DNA of 37,791 nt from an uncultured Eubacteriales bacterium (GTDB lineage: Bacteria > Bacillota > Clostridia > Christensenellales > Aristaeellaceae). Positions 8,082 through 15,693 of the stretch are shown in pieces. Where the stretch lies: the NCBI GenBank assembly GCA_902774025.1, contig CACYGY010000083.1:1-37791 (forward strand), written 5' to 3'. Position 1 is the first letter of the stretch; each line of letters starts with the position of its first letter. The notes beneath the pieces are model-generated. The model did not search any database. It had not been told where the DNA came from and saw only the letters and a program-made list of their open reading frames with translations. Both the position numbers and the translations under genes were made by a program.

Positions 8082-8978
8082 GTGCATTACTGGCTGTTCA
8101 CCGGTATCGGGACGCTGGCTGTTTTCGGATTGTCAGCCTGTTCCTTCAGGCGCAGAGGTTTTTCGTTGGCTGTTCCTCTGTGGAGCTTTGTCCTCTCATG
8201 TGCTCTGGGGACTGTTTGCAGCAAGGTTTTTTATGTTCTTCTCAAAGCCATTGAGGATCTGATTGATTTCGGACCGGAGGTATTTCTGGAAACCAGACCT
8301 TCCACTTTTTCCTTTTTCGGTGGCTGTGTCGGTGTCTTTCTTGCCGTATGGGCGGCAAGCGGGATCACTCATACGTCCAGGGAGGAAGTTCTGGATATCT
8401 TCAGCCTGTACGGGGCGGCCCTTGTGGCTGTGTGGCGCGGGGGCGAGTACTTTCTGGGGACACTTGGTGCCGGCCCCTTTCTTGATTCAGGCTTTCCCCT
8501 GAACTTTCCGCCGTTTGTCATTTCCAACGGGTACGGCGAGTCCTTTTTTGCCCTGCCCCTGATGGAAATTCTCTCCGCTCTGGTTCTGATTCCGGTTTTC
8601 TTCCGGTACAGAGGAAAAAGAGCCGGACTCAGGTTTGAGACCGTCATTTTCTATCTCGCGCTTCCTCAGATCATATGGGAAAGCATGCGGCTCCAGTGTA
8701 TGAAGTGGGGATTTGTCCGGATCGAACAGCTTCTGTGTGCCCTGCTGGTCTGGTTTCTGGTGTGGAGGTGCTGTCATCTTGGCAGGGACGCTCAACCCTC
8801 CCGGGTGCGCCGTTATCTCCCCTTCGCACTGATCCTGATCTGCGCCGCCATTGTGGCAGGCATGGAATTCGCCCTGGACAAAACCGGGCTCGGTTTCACC
8901 ATGTCCTACCTCATCATGGCCCTGTCCCTTGTGGGTATGGGATGGCTGCGGGAGAGAGCGTACCGTGAAATTCGATGA
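8082..8978 (+). CDS. Lgt-like (prolipoprotein diacylglyceryl transferase family) membrane protein, probably divergent
   Basis: A 298-residue protein with about seven or eight hydrophobic segments. The pattern resembles Lgt: FSFFGGCVGVFLAVW aligns by eye with the Lgt motif around MSFHGG, WRGGEYFLG with the R-x-G-x-F motif, and PLMEIL with the usual HPTQLYE region. The histidine of the MSFHGG motif, needed in E. coli Lgt, appears to be Phe here, so normal lipoprotein lipidation is doubtful. The start is GTG at 8082, with GGGAGG 6 nt upstream. It follows the glycosidase by 15 nt and ends at a strong terminator, so the two form an operon. It could act on another lipid or substrate, or be a structural relative only. 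Confidence 0.7.
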   Translation: MHYWLFTGIGTLAVFGLSACSFRRRGFSLAVPLWSFVLSCALGTVCSKVFYVLLKAIEDLIDFGPEVFLETRPSTFSFFGGCVGVFLAVWAASGITHTSREEVLDIFSLYGAALVAVWRGGEYFLGTLGAGPFLDSGFPLNFPPFVISNGYGESFFALPLMEILSALVLIPVFFRYRGKRAGLRFETVIFYLALPQIIWESMRLQCMKWGFVRIEQLLCALLVWFLVWRCCHLGRDAQPSRVRRYLPFALILICAAIVAGMEFALDKTGLGFTMSYLIMALSLVGMGWLRERAYREIR

Positions 8979-8981
8979 ATG

Positions 8982-9012
8982 AAAACCGCTGCGGGTTTGC
9001 GCAGCGGTTTTT
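8982..9012. terminator. Bidirectional intrinsic terminator
   Basis: A perfect 12-bp stem (8982-8993 with 9000-9011, AAAACCGCTGCG) closes the 6-nt loop GGTTTG and is flanked by A-rich and T-rich ends. It serves the converging lgt-like and dehydrogenase genes and touches the dehydrogenase stop codon. Confidence 0.9.
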
Positions 9013-9965
9013 CAGACTGTATGGATCGGTGTTCCCCTGAGGAACTGACGCACGTTGTCCGCAGCTACGGAGATCAGCCTGGCTCTGGTTTCCAGCGGTG
9101 CCCAGGCGATATGCGGCGTGATCAGACAGTTGGGTATCCCCATCAGCGGATGATCAACAGGAGGAGGTTCGTGCCCCAGTACGTCCAGGCAGGCGTAGGC
9201 AATCTTTCCGCTGAGCAGACCTTCTTTCAGGTCTTCCTCCACGAGCAGACCGCCTCTTGAGGTGTTGATGAGGATTACCCCGCTCTTCATTCCGGCAATC
9301 GTATTCCGATTGATCATTCCGGCATTCTCCTCTGTAAGGGGGCAGTGAAGGGAGATTACATCGCTGGTGGAGAAAAGCGTGTCCCGATCCACCCAGGGGA
9401 CATGCTCTTCAGAAAAGGGATGACGTGTGTGTGCCTGAACGCGCATGCCGAAGGCCCAGGCAATCGCTGCGACGCGCCGGCCGATATTGCCGTATCCCAC
9501 AAGGCCCAATGTCTTTCCGCTCAGAAGGAGCTGAGGCTTCAGCCAGAAGCAGAAGTCCGTGCACTGGCTCCATTTTCCGCTGTGGACCGCCTGATTGTGG
9601 AGCCCGACCTGATTGACCGCTTCAAGGAGGAGAGCCAGGGTCATCTGAGCGACCGCATCCGTGGAATAGGAAGGAATATTCGTGACAGGAATGCCTGCGT
9701 CATGGGCAGCAATGAGATCCACGGCATTGGTGCCGGTGGAGAGAAGACCGATATAGCGCAGCTCAGGCAGCAGGGAAAAGATGAGTTCCCGGCTCAGATA
9801 CGTTTTGTTTGTGATGAGAATTTCCGCTCCTCTGGCCCTTGAAAGGATTTCCCGGGAATCTGCCGGTGTGCGGTCATACACGGTGACATGGCCGAAGTCG
9901 GATAGTTCATTCCACGAAAGATCGCCGGGATTGACACCATATCCGTCCAGAATCACGATTTTCAT
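9012..9965 (-). CDS. D-2-hydroxyacid dehydrogenase (glycerate dehydrogenase-like)
   Basis: A 317-residue NAD-dependent dehydrogenase. The nucleotide-binding motif is LVGYGNIGRRVA (GxGxxG at about 157-162). The catalytic set typical of the family is present: Arg237 in NTSRGGLL, Glu266 in GHEPPP and His285 in TPHIAW. It reduces a 2-keto acid such as hydroxypyruvate or glyoxylate, or runs the reverse reaction; the PPPVDHPL loop resembles glycerate/hydroxypyruvate enzymes. ATG 9965 shares its A with the stop codon of the upstream leucine-rich-repeat gene, and GGGAGGG lies 8 nt upstream, so translation is coupled. A GTG at 9968 is a less likely start. Transcription ends at 8982-9012. Confidence 0.9.
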   Translation of the reverse strand: MKIVILDGYGVNPGDLSWNELSDFGHVTVYDRTPADSREILSRARGAEILITNKTYLSRELIFSLLPELRYIGLLSTGTNAVDLIAAHDAGIPVTNIPSYSTDAVAQMTLALLLEAVNQVGLHNQAVHSGKWSQCTDFCFWLKPQLLLSGKTLGLVGYGNIGRRVAAIAWAFGMRVQAHTRHPFSEEHVPWVDRDTLFSTSDVISLHCPLTEENAGMINRNTIAGMKSGVILINTSRGGLLVEEDLKEGLLSGKIAYACLDVLGHEPPPVDHPLMGIPNCLITPHIAWAPLETRARLISVAADNVRQFLRGTPIHTV

Positions 9966-10948
9966 CACGGGATCCCTCCCCTGCTTACATGGATACCGTC
10001 AGCTTCAGTGCCATTCTGCCCGGAAATGGGCAGGTCCGGAGAAACGGCATCCGCCACGCTGACGGTTTTATCCGTTCCCTCCGGCCACGAATCCTCAAAA
10101 GGTTCATAGACACCGGTCCGGAACATCCTGTGAATGACATCAAAATGAGGATGGTCTCTCCATCCGCCCTCAGAAGGATTGGAACGGATGTTGATCTCAG
10201 TTTCGGGCAAAGCCTCGCGGATGGTCTGAAGCTGATCTTCCGGGATCGGCGTTTTCCTGTAGCGATCGATACAGTTGTACATCCACAGACGCCTGAGTTG
10301 TTTCATCTGTGTCAGAGGAGACAGGTCAGCGATAAAATTAAACCCGATATTCAGGTCAATGAGGTGATTCAGTCCAAGGAGCGGCGTGAGATCGGTAATA
10401 TAGTTTGTGAAGATTTCCAGGTATTCCAGATGCTTCAGACTGGCAATGGGTGTGATGTCCTCCACACGGTTGATTGCAATAATAAGAACACGAAGCTCAG
10501 GCAGATCATACAGGAAAGAAAGATCCTTCACGCCGTTATGACCGAAGTCCAGTGCGCGAAGCTGCCTGCAGTAGCGCACAAGTCCGATTTCATCCACGCT
10601 GTGGGTCTGACTGCCGGATAAATGAAGCGTGGAAAAAGCCGTGGCATCGGTCCGGACGGTATGCTCAGAAAAACGGATTGTCCATCCGAACTCGATCTCC
10701 GGATAGCGTTCCGCCATTTCCTGAATCCTGTTTTTCCATACCGGTGTGGCAAACATATCCACTTTCTCAAGCTCCGGAAGCTGATCCAGGAAAGCATAGA
10801 ACCCTTTCCAGTCAGAAATCTGGTTCTTTCCCATGTCTACATACCGGGTATCCTCAGGAACATCCGTGGACATGAACCGGACGGCACCGGCCATCTGAAA
10901 ATGCAGAACCAGGATCGTTACAAGGATACCCGTGATGGTTTTCCGCAC
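9965..10948 (-). CDS. Exported leucine-rich-repeat protein
   Basis: A 327-residue protein starting with GTG at 10948 (VRKTITGILVTILVL), chosen because GAGGGGGAG is 5 nt upstream and the result is a normal signal-type N-terminus; an in-frame ATG at 11047 would place the start upstream of the promoter. At least four consecutive SDS22/internalin-like repeats are visible in the middle, with the recurring pattern I-x-D-L-[TS]-P-L-x-x-L-x-x-L-x-x-L (for example ITDLTPLLGLNHL and IADLSPLTQMKQL). The C-terminal about 80 residues are acidic and lack repeats. LRRs bind protein partners; the ligand is unknown. No LPXTG anchor is seen. It overlaps the dehydrogenase gene by one base. Confidence 0.85.
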   Translation of the reverse strand: MRKTITGILVTILVLHFQMAGAVRFMSTDVPEDTRYVDMGKNQISDWKGFYAFLDQLPELEKVDMFATPVWKNRIQEMAERYPEIEFGWTIRFSEHTVRTDATAFSTLHLSGSQTHSVDEIGLVRYCRQLRALDFGHNGVKDLSFLYDLPELRVLIIAINRVEDITPIASLKHLEYLEIFTNYITDLTPLLGLNHLIDLNIGFNFIADLSPLTQMKQLRRLWMYNCIDRYRKTPIPEDQLQTIREALPETEINIRSNPSEGGWRDHPHFDVIHRMFRTGVYEPFEDSWPEGTDKTVSVADAVSPDLPISGQNGTEADGIHVSRGGIP

Positions 10949-10981
10949 AAGGACTCCCCCTCTCGGTTTCACTCGGACAAG

Positions 10982-11010
10982 AGTGTACCATGGACCGTCC
11001 GCGGTCACAA
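10982..11010 (-). promoter_or_regulatory. Promoter for the LRR-dehydrogenase operon
   Basis: On the minus strand TTGTGA (11010-11005), a 17-nt spacer, and TACACT (10987-10982). Matches are moderate, four of six in each hexamer. The site lies 34 nt upstream of the chosen GTG start. Confidence 0.5.
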
Positions 11011-11048
11011 GCAGAGCCTTTTCGGAAAGGCGTTCCTCAATGATCATC

Positions 11049-11077
11049 TTGACACGCTATCCCCCATTCCCTACAAT
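11049..11077 (+). promoter_or_regulatory. Sigma-A type promoter for the rRNA methyltransferase gene
   Basis: TTGACA at 11049-11054, a 17-nt spacer, and TACAAT at 11072-11077. It is divergent from the LRR promoter, with the two -35 elements about 40 bp apart. Confidence 0.85.
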
Positions 11078-11154
11078 GTCGGGTGTTTTTGTTTCCGGAG
11101 TCCCGGACAGAGGCGGATGCGTGCTGCCGGTGCGGAAAGGATGGTGGGATATGG

Positions 11155-12330
11155 ATGGCGGGAAAAGTATTTCTTCACAAGGGAAAAGAAAAGCGGATCC
11201 ATGAAGGGCATCCTTGGGTTTTTCGCAGCGATATCAGTCATCAGGACGGTTCCACTGAAGACGGTGACATCGTGGATGTGATGAATGCGGCAGGGCAGTT
11301 CCAGGCCAGAGCCTTTTACAATCCCCGCTCGCAGATCGCCCTGCGGATCATGACACTCAGGGACGAAGCCGTGGACATGTCCCTGATCAGACAGCGTGTT
11401 CATGACGCGGTGGAGTACAGAAGGACCTTTGCGGACCTTAAGTCCTGCAGAATGATTTTTGCGGAGAGTGACCGGCTCCCTGCCATGATTGTGGACAGTT
11501 TCGGTGATGTGCTGGTGCTTCAGTGCCTGGCGCTTGGCATGGAGAAACTCAAGCCCTTTGTGGTGGAGGCACTGGTGGATGAACTCCATCCGGAAGGTAT
11601 CTATGAACGCAGCGACGTTCCCGTGCGGACACTGGAAGGCCTTCAGCCCATAAAGGGCATTCTGTACGGAAAAGTACCGGACCGGGTGGAAATCACCGAG
11701 AACGGCGTTCATTTTTGGGTTGATGTCAAGGAAGGGCAGAAAACGGGCTTTTTCCTGGATCAGAAGGAAAACAGGGCAGCCATTGCTCCTTTTGTGCGGG
11801 GGCAGAGGGTCCTTGACTGTTTTACCCACACAGGTTCCTTCGCGCTGCACGCCGGGTTTTACGGAGCATCTGAGGTGGTGGGAGTCGATATATCCGGGTA
11901 TGCCTGCGATTTTGCCAGGGAAAATGCAGTGCTCAACGACCTTACGGAGCGCGTCCGTTTTGAGCAGGCAAATGCCTTCGATCTTCTGTCACGTCAGAGC
12001 CGTGAGCGGGCACAGTATGACGTCATCATTCTGGATCCCCCTGCCTTCACAAAGACCCGTTCCGCCGTGCAGAGCGCCAGCCGTGGCTATAAGGAAATCA
12101 ATCTGCGGGCCATGAAAATGATCCGTCCGGGCGGGTTCCTGGTCACCTGTTCCTGTTCGCAGCATGTCCATGAGGATCTGTTTCAGCGGATCGTGATGGA
12201 GGCATCCAGGGATGCTCATGTTCTGCTCCGACAGGTTGAATTCAGAACCCAGGGCAAAGATCATCCCATCCTGCCCTGCGCACCGGAAACCAGATATCTG
12301 AAGTGTGGCATTTATCAGATCTTTCAATGA
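11155..12330 (+). CDS. Class I SAM-dependent rRNA methyltransferase, RlmI (YccW) family
   Basis: A 391-residue protein. The N-terminal PUA-like domain (about 1-75, LHKGKEKRIHEGHPWVF) is followed by the family motif KTGFFLDQKENR (about 196-207), SAM motif I LDCFTHTGSFALHA (about 220-233), the acidic loop VVGVDIS, and the catalytic/binding motif LDPPAFTK (294-301). This layout is that of the YccW/RlmI family, which makes m5C in 23S rRNA, though some Bacillota members modify other rRNA sites, so I give no symbol. ATG 11155 has GGTGG upstream and gives the usual N-terminus; the extension to 11083 is very close to the -10 element. The DUF1846 gene follows after 25 nt. Confidence 0.9.
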   Translation: MAGKVFLHKGKEKRIHEGHPWVFRSDISHQDGSTEDGDIVDVMNAAGQFQARAFYNPRSQIALRIMTLRDEAVDMSLIRQRVHDAVEYRRTFADLKSCRMIFAESDRLPAMIVDSFGDVLVLQCLALGMEKLKPFVVEALVDELHPEGIYERSDVPVRTLEGLQPIKGILYGKVPDRVEITENGVHFWVDVKEGQKTGFFLDQKENRAAIAPFVRGQRVLDCFTHTGSFALHAGFYGASEVVGVDISGYACDFARENAVLNDLTERVRFEQANAFDLLSRQSRERAQYDVIILDPPAFTKTRSAVQSASRGYKEINLRAMKMIRPGGFLVTCSCSQHVHEDLFQRIVMEASRDAHVLLRQVEFRTQGKDHPILPCAPETRYLKCGIYQIFQ

Positions 12331-12355
12331 GATACGGACAAGGAGTTGATTCAGC

Positions 12356-13840
12356 ATGGCTTCCGTGGGATTTGACAGTAAAAAGTACGCTTCCATGCAG
12401 AGTGAAAGGATCAAGGAGCGGATCCAGCAGTTCGGTGGGAAGCTTTATCTCGAATTCGGCGGCAAACTCTTTGATGATTTTCACGCTTCCCGCGTTCTAC
12501 CGGGGTTTCTTCCGGATTCCAAAATCACCATGCTCCGTGAACTGAAGGATCAGACGGAAATTGTCATTGCCATCAACGCAGCGGACATTGAGAAGAACAA
12601 GCGCCGCAGCGATATTGATATCACCTACGATGTGGATCTGCTTCGTCTGGTGGACGCATTCACATCCTACGGGCTGTATGTGGGCAGTATTGTCCTGACC
12701 CGCTGGGCAGGTCAGGCGGCAGCATCAGTCTATGAAAAAAAGCTGAAAGCCCTGGGACTCAAGGTTTACCGGCATTATCCCATTGAGGGATATCCATCCA
12801 ATCTGTCCCTCATTCTTTCTGATGAGGGATTCGGGCGGAATGAATACATAGAAACCAGCAGACCGCTGGTGGTTGTGACGGCTCCGGGTCCCGGAAGCGG
12901 GAAAATGGCCACATGCCTTTCACAGATCTACAATGAGGCCAGACGCGGAATTCAGGCCGGGTATGCCAAGTTTGAAACCTTTCCCATCTGGAACCTTCCT
13001 CTGAACCATCCGGTGAATCTTGCATATGAAGCCGCGACGGCTGATCTGAGCGATGTGAATGTGATTGATCCCTTCCATATGGAAGCATACGGAAAGGCCG
13101 CTGTAAACTATAACCGGGATGTGGCTGTTTTTCCCGTGCTTCGCGCCATGTTCGAAAGGATGCAGGGAAAGAGTCCATACAAGAGTCCCACGGACATGGG
13201 CGTCAATATGGTGGGAATGTGCATCAGTGACGATGCCGCGGTCTGCCAGGCAGCCAGGCAGGAAATCATTCGACGCTACTATGATATTCTCTGTGAGAGA
13301 AAAAAAGGTGATTCGGATGATCAGACCGTTCAGAAAGTCAAACTGCTGATGGAGAAAGCCGGCATATCCCCTTCCGACAGACCCGTGGTTTCCGCTGCGA
13401 ATATCCGGGCGGCGGAAACAGGCAATCCCGGGGCAGCCATGCAGATGCCGGACGGTCATGTGATTACCGGCAAGACCAGTGACCTTCTGGGTGCTTCCTC
13501 CGCATTGCTGCTGAACGCACTGAAATACCTGGCAGGGGTTCCAAAGTCTGTAAAACTGATCTCTCCGGAACTGATTTCTCCGGTCATGGAACTGAAGACC
13601 ACCTATCTCGGAAATAAGAATCCCCTTCTACACATTAATGAAATCCTGATTATTCTCTCCCAGGAAGCCCGGCATAGTGAAGCTGCTCATGCCGCTTTCG
13701 CCTGCCTGCCTCTGCTGAGAGGACTGGAAGCACATTCCTCCGTGATTCTGTCGCACGTTGACTCTTCCACCCTGAAGACCCTCGGGGTACGGATAACATG
13801 TGAACCCGCCTATGAAACCAACAAACTTTTCCATTCCTGA
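12356..13840 (+). CDS. DUF1846 domain-containing protein
   Basis: A 494-residue protein matching the DUF1846 family in length and start (GFDSKKYASMQSERIKERI). AAGGAG lies 10 nt upstream of the ATG. The family has no settled function. A P-loop-like stretch, APGPGSGKMATCLSQ (about 176-190), resembles Walker A but has Met where Ser/Thr would follow the Lys. Other recognisable stretches are NAADIEKNKRRSDIDITYD and NHPVNLAYEAATADL. It is co-transcribed with the rRNA methyltransferase and followed by a hairpin terminator. No signal peptide or membrane segment is visible, so a cytosolic protein is expected. Confidence 0.92.
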   Translation: MASVGFDSKKYASMQSERIKERIQQFGGKLYLEFGGKLFDDFHASRVLPGFLPDSKITMLRELKDQTEIVIAINAADIEKNKRRSDIDITYDVDLLRLVDAFTSYGLYVGSIVLTRWAGQAAASVYEKKLKALGLKVYRHYPIEGYPSNLSLILSDEGFGRNEYIETSRPLVVVTAPGPGSGKMATCLSQIYNEARRGIQAGYAKFETFPIWNLPLNHPVNLAYEAATADLSDVNVIDPFHMEAYGKAAVNYNRDVAVFPVLRAMFERMQGKSPYKSPTDMGVNMVGMCISDDAAVCQAARQEIIRRYYDILCERKKGDSDDQTVQKVKLLMEKAGISPSDRPVVSAANIRAAETGNPGAAMQMPDGHVITGKTSDLLGASSALLLNALKYLAGVPKSVKLISPELISPVMELKTTYLGNKNPLLHINEILIILSQEARHSEAAHAAFACLPLLRGLEAHSSVILSHVDSSTLKTLGVRITCEPAYETNKLFHS

Positions 13841-13850
13841 GAAAACAGGT

Positions 13851-13878
13851 ACCCTCTGCCCTTTCCAGGGCAGAGGGT
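13851..13878. terminator. Hairpin terminator between DUF1846 gene and era
   Basis: A perfect 11-bp GC-rich stem (13851-13861 with 13868-13878, ACCCTCTGCCC) has a 6-nt loop. The T-tract is imperfect (GCTTTCTT) on the plus side and interrupted on the minus side. It lies between converging genes and probably serves both. Confidence 0.75.
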
Positions 13879-13885
13879 GCTTTCT

Positions 13886-14773
13886 TCAGTCCGTATATCC
13901 AAGGTTTTTCAGGTCTTCCGGTCGGTTTCGCCAGTCCTCACGAACCTTGACCCAGAGTTTCAGACTCACATGCTCGCCCAGGAGCCTTTCGATGTCAGCC
14001 CGGGCTTCCGTCCCCAGTGTCTGAAGCATTTTCCCGTGCTTCCCGATGATGATGCCCTTGTGAGCACTGCGCTCGCAGTAAATATTGGCATGGATTTCCA
14101 TCAGGGATTCACGGAGCCGGGTCATGGCCAGAATCTCCACACCGATCCCATGCGGGACTTCGTCACGAAGATGGATCAGCGCTTTTTCACGGATAATCTC
14201 GGCCACCAACAATCTCTCAGGCTGATCCGTCATGGTGTCATCCGGGAAATATTTCGGACCCTCCGGGAGATTGGAAGCAATGGTCCTGGTAAGGTCATCC
14301 AGTCCATCCCCGGTTTTGGCGCTGATGGGAATGATTTCCGTATACTGCAGTTCTGCTGTCCTGCCCATGATTTCAAGAAGCCGTTCTCTGTCAATCAGGT
14401 CTGTTTTATTCAGGATCAGAAGACGGGGAATGCTTCCCCTGTCCATTTCCTGAATAAATCTCAAATCCTCGTCTCCGAACCTGGACACATCCGAAAGAAC
14501 CATCAGGCAGTCCATACCGTCCATGGCATCCCGGACGGACTGCATCATACAGGTACCGAGCTTTGTTCTGGGATGATGGATCCCGGGAGTGTCCACGAAA
14601 ACCATCTGGTCATGCTCATGAGTGACGACACCGAGGATTTTGTTCCTTGTGGTCTGAGGCTTTTCAGAGACAATGGCAACTTTTTCACCGACGAGGGCGT
14701 TCATGAGAGTTGATTTTCCGGAATTCGGTCGCCCGACAATGGTGATGAAGCCGGAATGAAAAACTGTATCCAT
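13886..14773 (-). CDS. era: GTPase Era
   Basis: A 295-residue Era GTPase that binds the 3' end of 16S rRNA and aids 30S assembly. G1 is GRPNSGKS (14-21), followed by the switch region KPQTTRNKILGV, G3 DTPGIHHP, G4 NKTD and G5-like ISAKTGDGLDDL. The C-terminal KH domain shows GIIIGKHGKMLQTLGTEARADIE, whose GKHG matches the family GxxG loop. The length is typical. The gene begins 5 nt after the stop of the ybeY-cdd fusion and has no strong ribosome site of its own, so it probably relies on coupling. It is last in the phoH-pgpH-ybeY/cdd-era operon. Confidence 0.97.
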   Translation of the reverse strand: MDTVFHSGFITIVGRPNSGKSTLMNALVGEKVAIVSEKPQTTRNKILGVVTHEHDQMVFVDTPGIHHPRTKLGTCMMQSVRDAMDGMDCLMVLSDVSRFGDEDLRFIQEMDRGSIPRLLILNKTDLIDRERLLEIMGRTAELQYTEIIPISAKTGDGLDDLTRTIASNLPEGPKYFPDDTMTDQPERLLVAEIIREKALIHLRDEVPHGIGVEILAMTRLRESLMEIHANIYCERSAHKGIIIGKHGKMLQTLGTEARADIERLLGEHVSLKLWVKVREDWRNRPEDLKNLGYTD

Positions 14774-14778
14774 GTCTT

Positions 14779-15693
14779 TTATCTGTCAGTTCCTTTCTGC
14801 CCTCTGGCCAGTTCATCAGGGCCGAATCCGTGGGGAAGCAGTTCCTTCAGAGACATTTCCGCCTTCTGCTGATCCCATGTGACAATAACCCGGAGATCAG
14901 GTGCAAATTCGTACAGTGCATGTCTGCAGACACCGCAGGGCCAGGGCGCGGTGCCAACCGATGCGATGGCGATGGCGGAAAAAGACCTTGCGCCTTCACT
15001 GACCGCCTTGAACAGGGCGGTTCTCTCCGCACAGCAGGTAATACCCAGGGAAGCATTTTCAACGTTGCACCCCTGAAAGATTCGCCCGTCTGTACTCAGC
15101 AGGGCAGCTCCCACCCGGAATCGGGAATAAGGGGAATAGCTGTGTTCCATCGCTCTGCGTGCCAGTTCCATCAGGGTTTCGTCCGTTATTGTACTGGTTT
15201 CTCCGGACTGTCCCATTCCTACGGATTCCAGGATTTTCTCTTCCATCATGCGCATTTTCTTCTTTTCCGTTTCATTCATATGGTCATACCCCATCAGGTG
15301 GCAGATGGCATGGACAAGAAGATAAGCGGCTTCCCGCTCTTCCGGATGTCCGTATTCCAGTGCCTGTTGACGAACATGATCCGCCGATATGATCACGTCT
15401 CCCAGACAGTACAGGCCTTCTTCATCATCATAGACACTTTTCAGGTACTCGGGATGATCAGGCAGCATCTTTCCGGGCCCATACTGAATCAGGGGAAAGG
15501 ACAGGACATCGGTTGCCCGGTCCAGGTTTCTGAAATTCCGGTTGAGAACTCTGATCTCCTCATCCCCGCAGATCTGAAGACCTATGAGGAGAGAGGAAAG
15601 ACCACAGACAATCTCCGTAGCATCCGCCACGTTCTGCATGACCTGTAACCAGGTTGAATCCACAGTATGACTGCATGACCAGTTAATTCGCAC
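14779..15693 (-). CDS. ybeY-cdd: YbeY endoribonuclease fused to cytidine deaminase
   Basis: One 304-residue frame encodes two proteins that are usually separate neighbours. Residues about 1-155 are YbeY: LNRNFRNLDRATDVLSFP, GDVIIS, and the zinc motif HAICHLMGYDH (His128, His132, His138), acting in 16S rRNA 3'-end maturation and ribosome quality control. Residues about 165-304 are a tetrameric-type cytidine deaminase: SPYSRFRVGAALL, NVENAS, the catalytic CAER (Cys221, Glu223) and the second zinc ligand pair PCGVCR (Cys253, Cys256). The linker is about 10 residues (GMGQSGETST). The start is GTG 15693, with GGAGG 8 nt upstream, overlapping the pgpH end by 11 nt. A Met at the linker has AGGA directly adjacent, too close for a normal internal start. 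All catalytic residues of both halves are present. Confidence 0.93.
   Translation of the reverse strand: MRINWSCSHTVDSTWLQVMQNVADATEIVCGLSSLLIGLQICGDEEIRVLNRNFRNLDRATDVLSFPLIQYGPGKMLPDHPEYLKSVYDDEEGLYCLGDVIISADHVRQQALEYGHPEEREAAYLLVHAICHLMGYDHMNETEKKKMRMMEEKILESVGMGQSGETSTITDETLMELARRAMEHSYSPYSRFRVGAALLSTDGRIFQGCNVENASLGITCCAERTALFKAVSEGARSFSAIAIASVGTAPWPCGVCRHALYEFAPDLRVIVTWDQQKAEMSLKELLPHGFGPDELARGQKGTDR

Noticed and set aside
15160..15220. Internal start that would yield a separate cytidine deaminase
   Set aside because: The only linker Met has AGGA immediately adjacent with no spacing, and the frame is continuous with YbeY; a fusion is the simpler reading, though internal initiation is not excluded.
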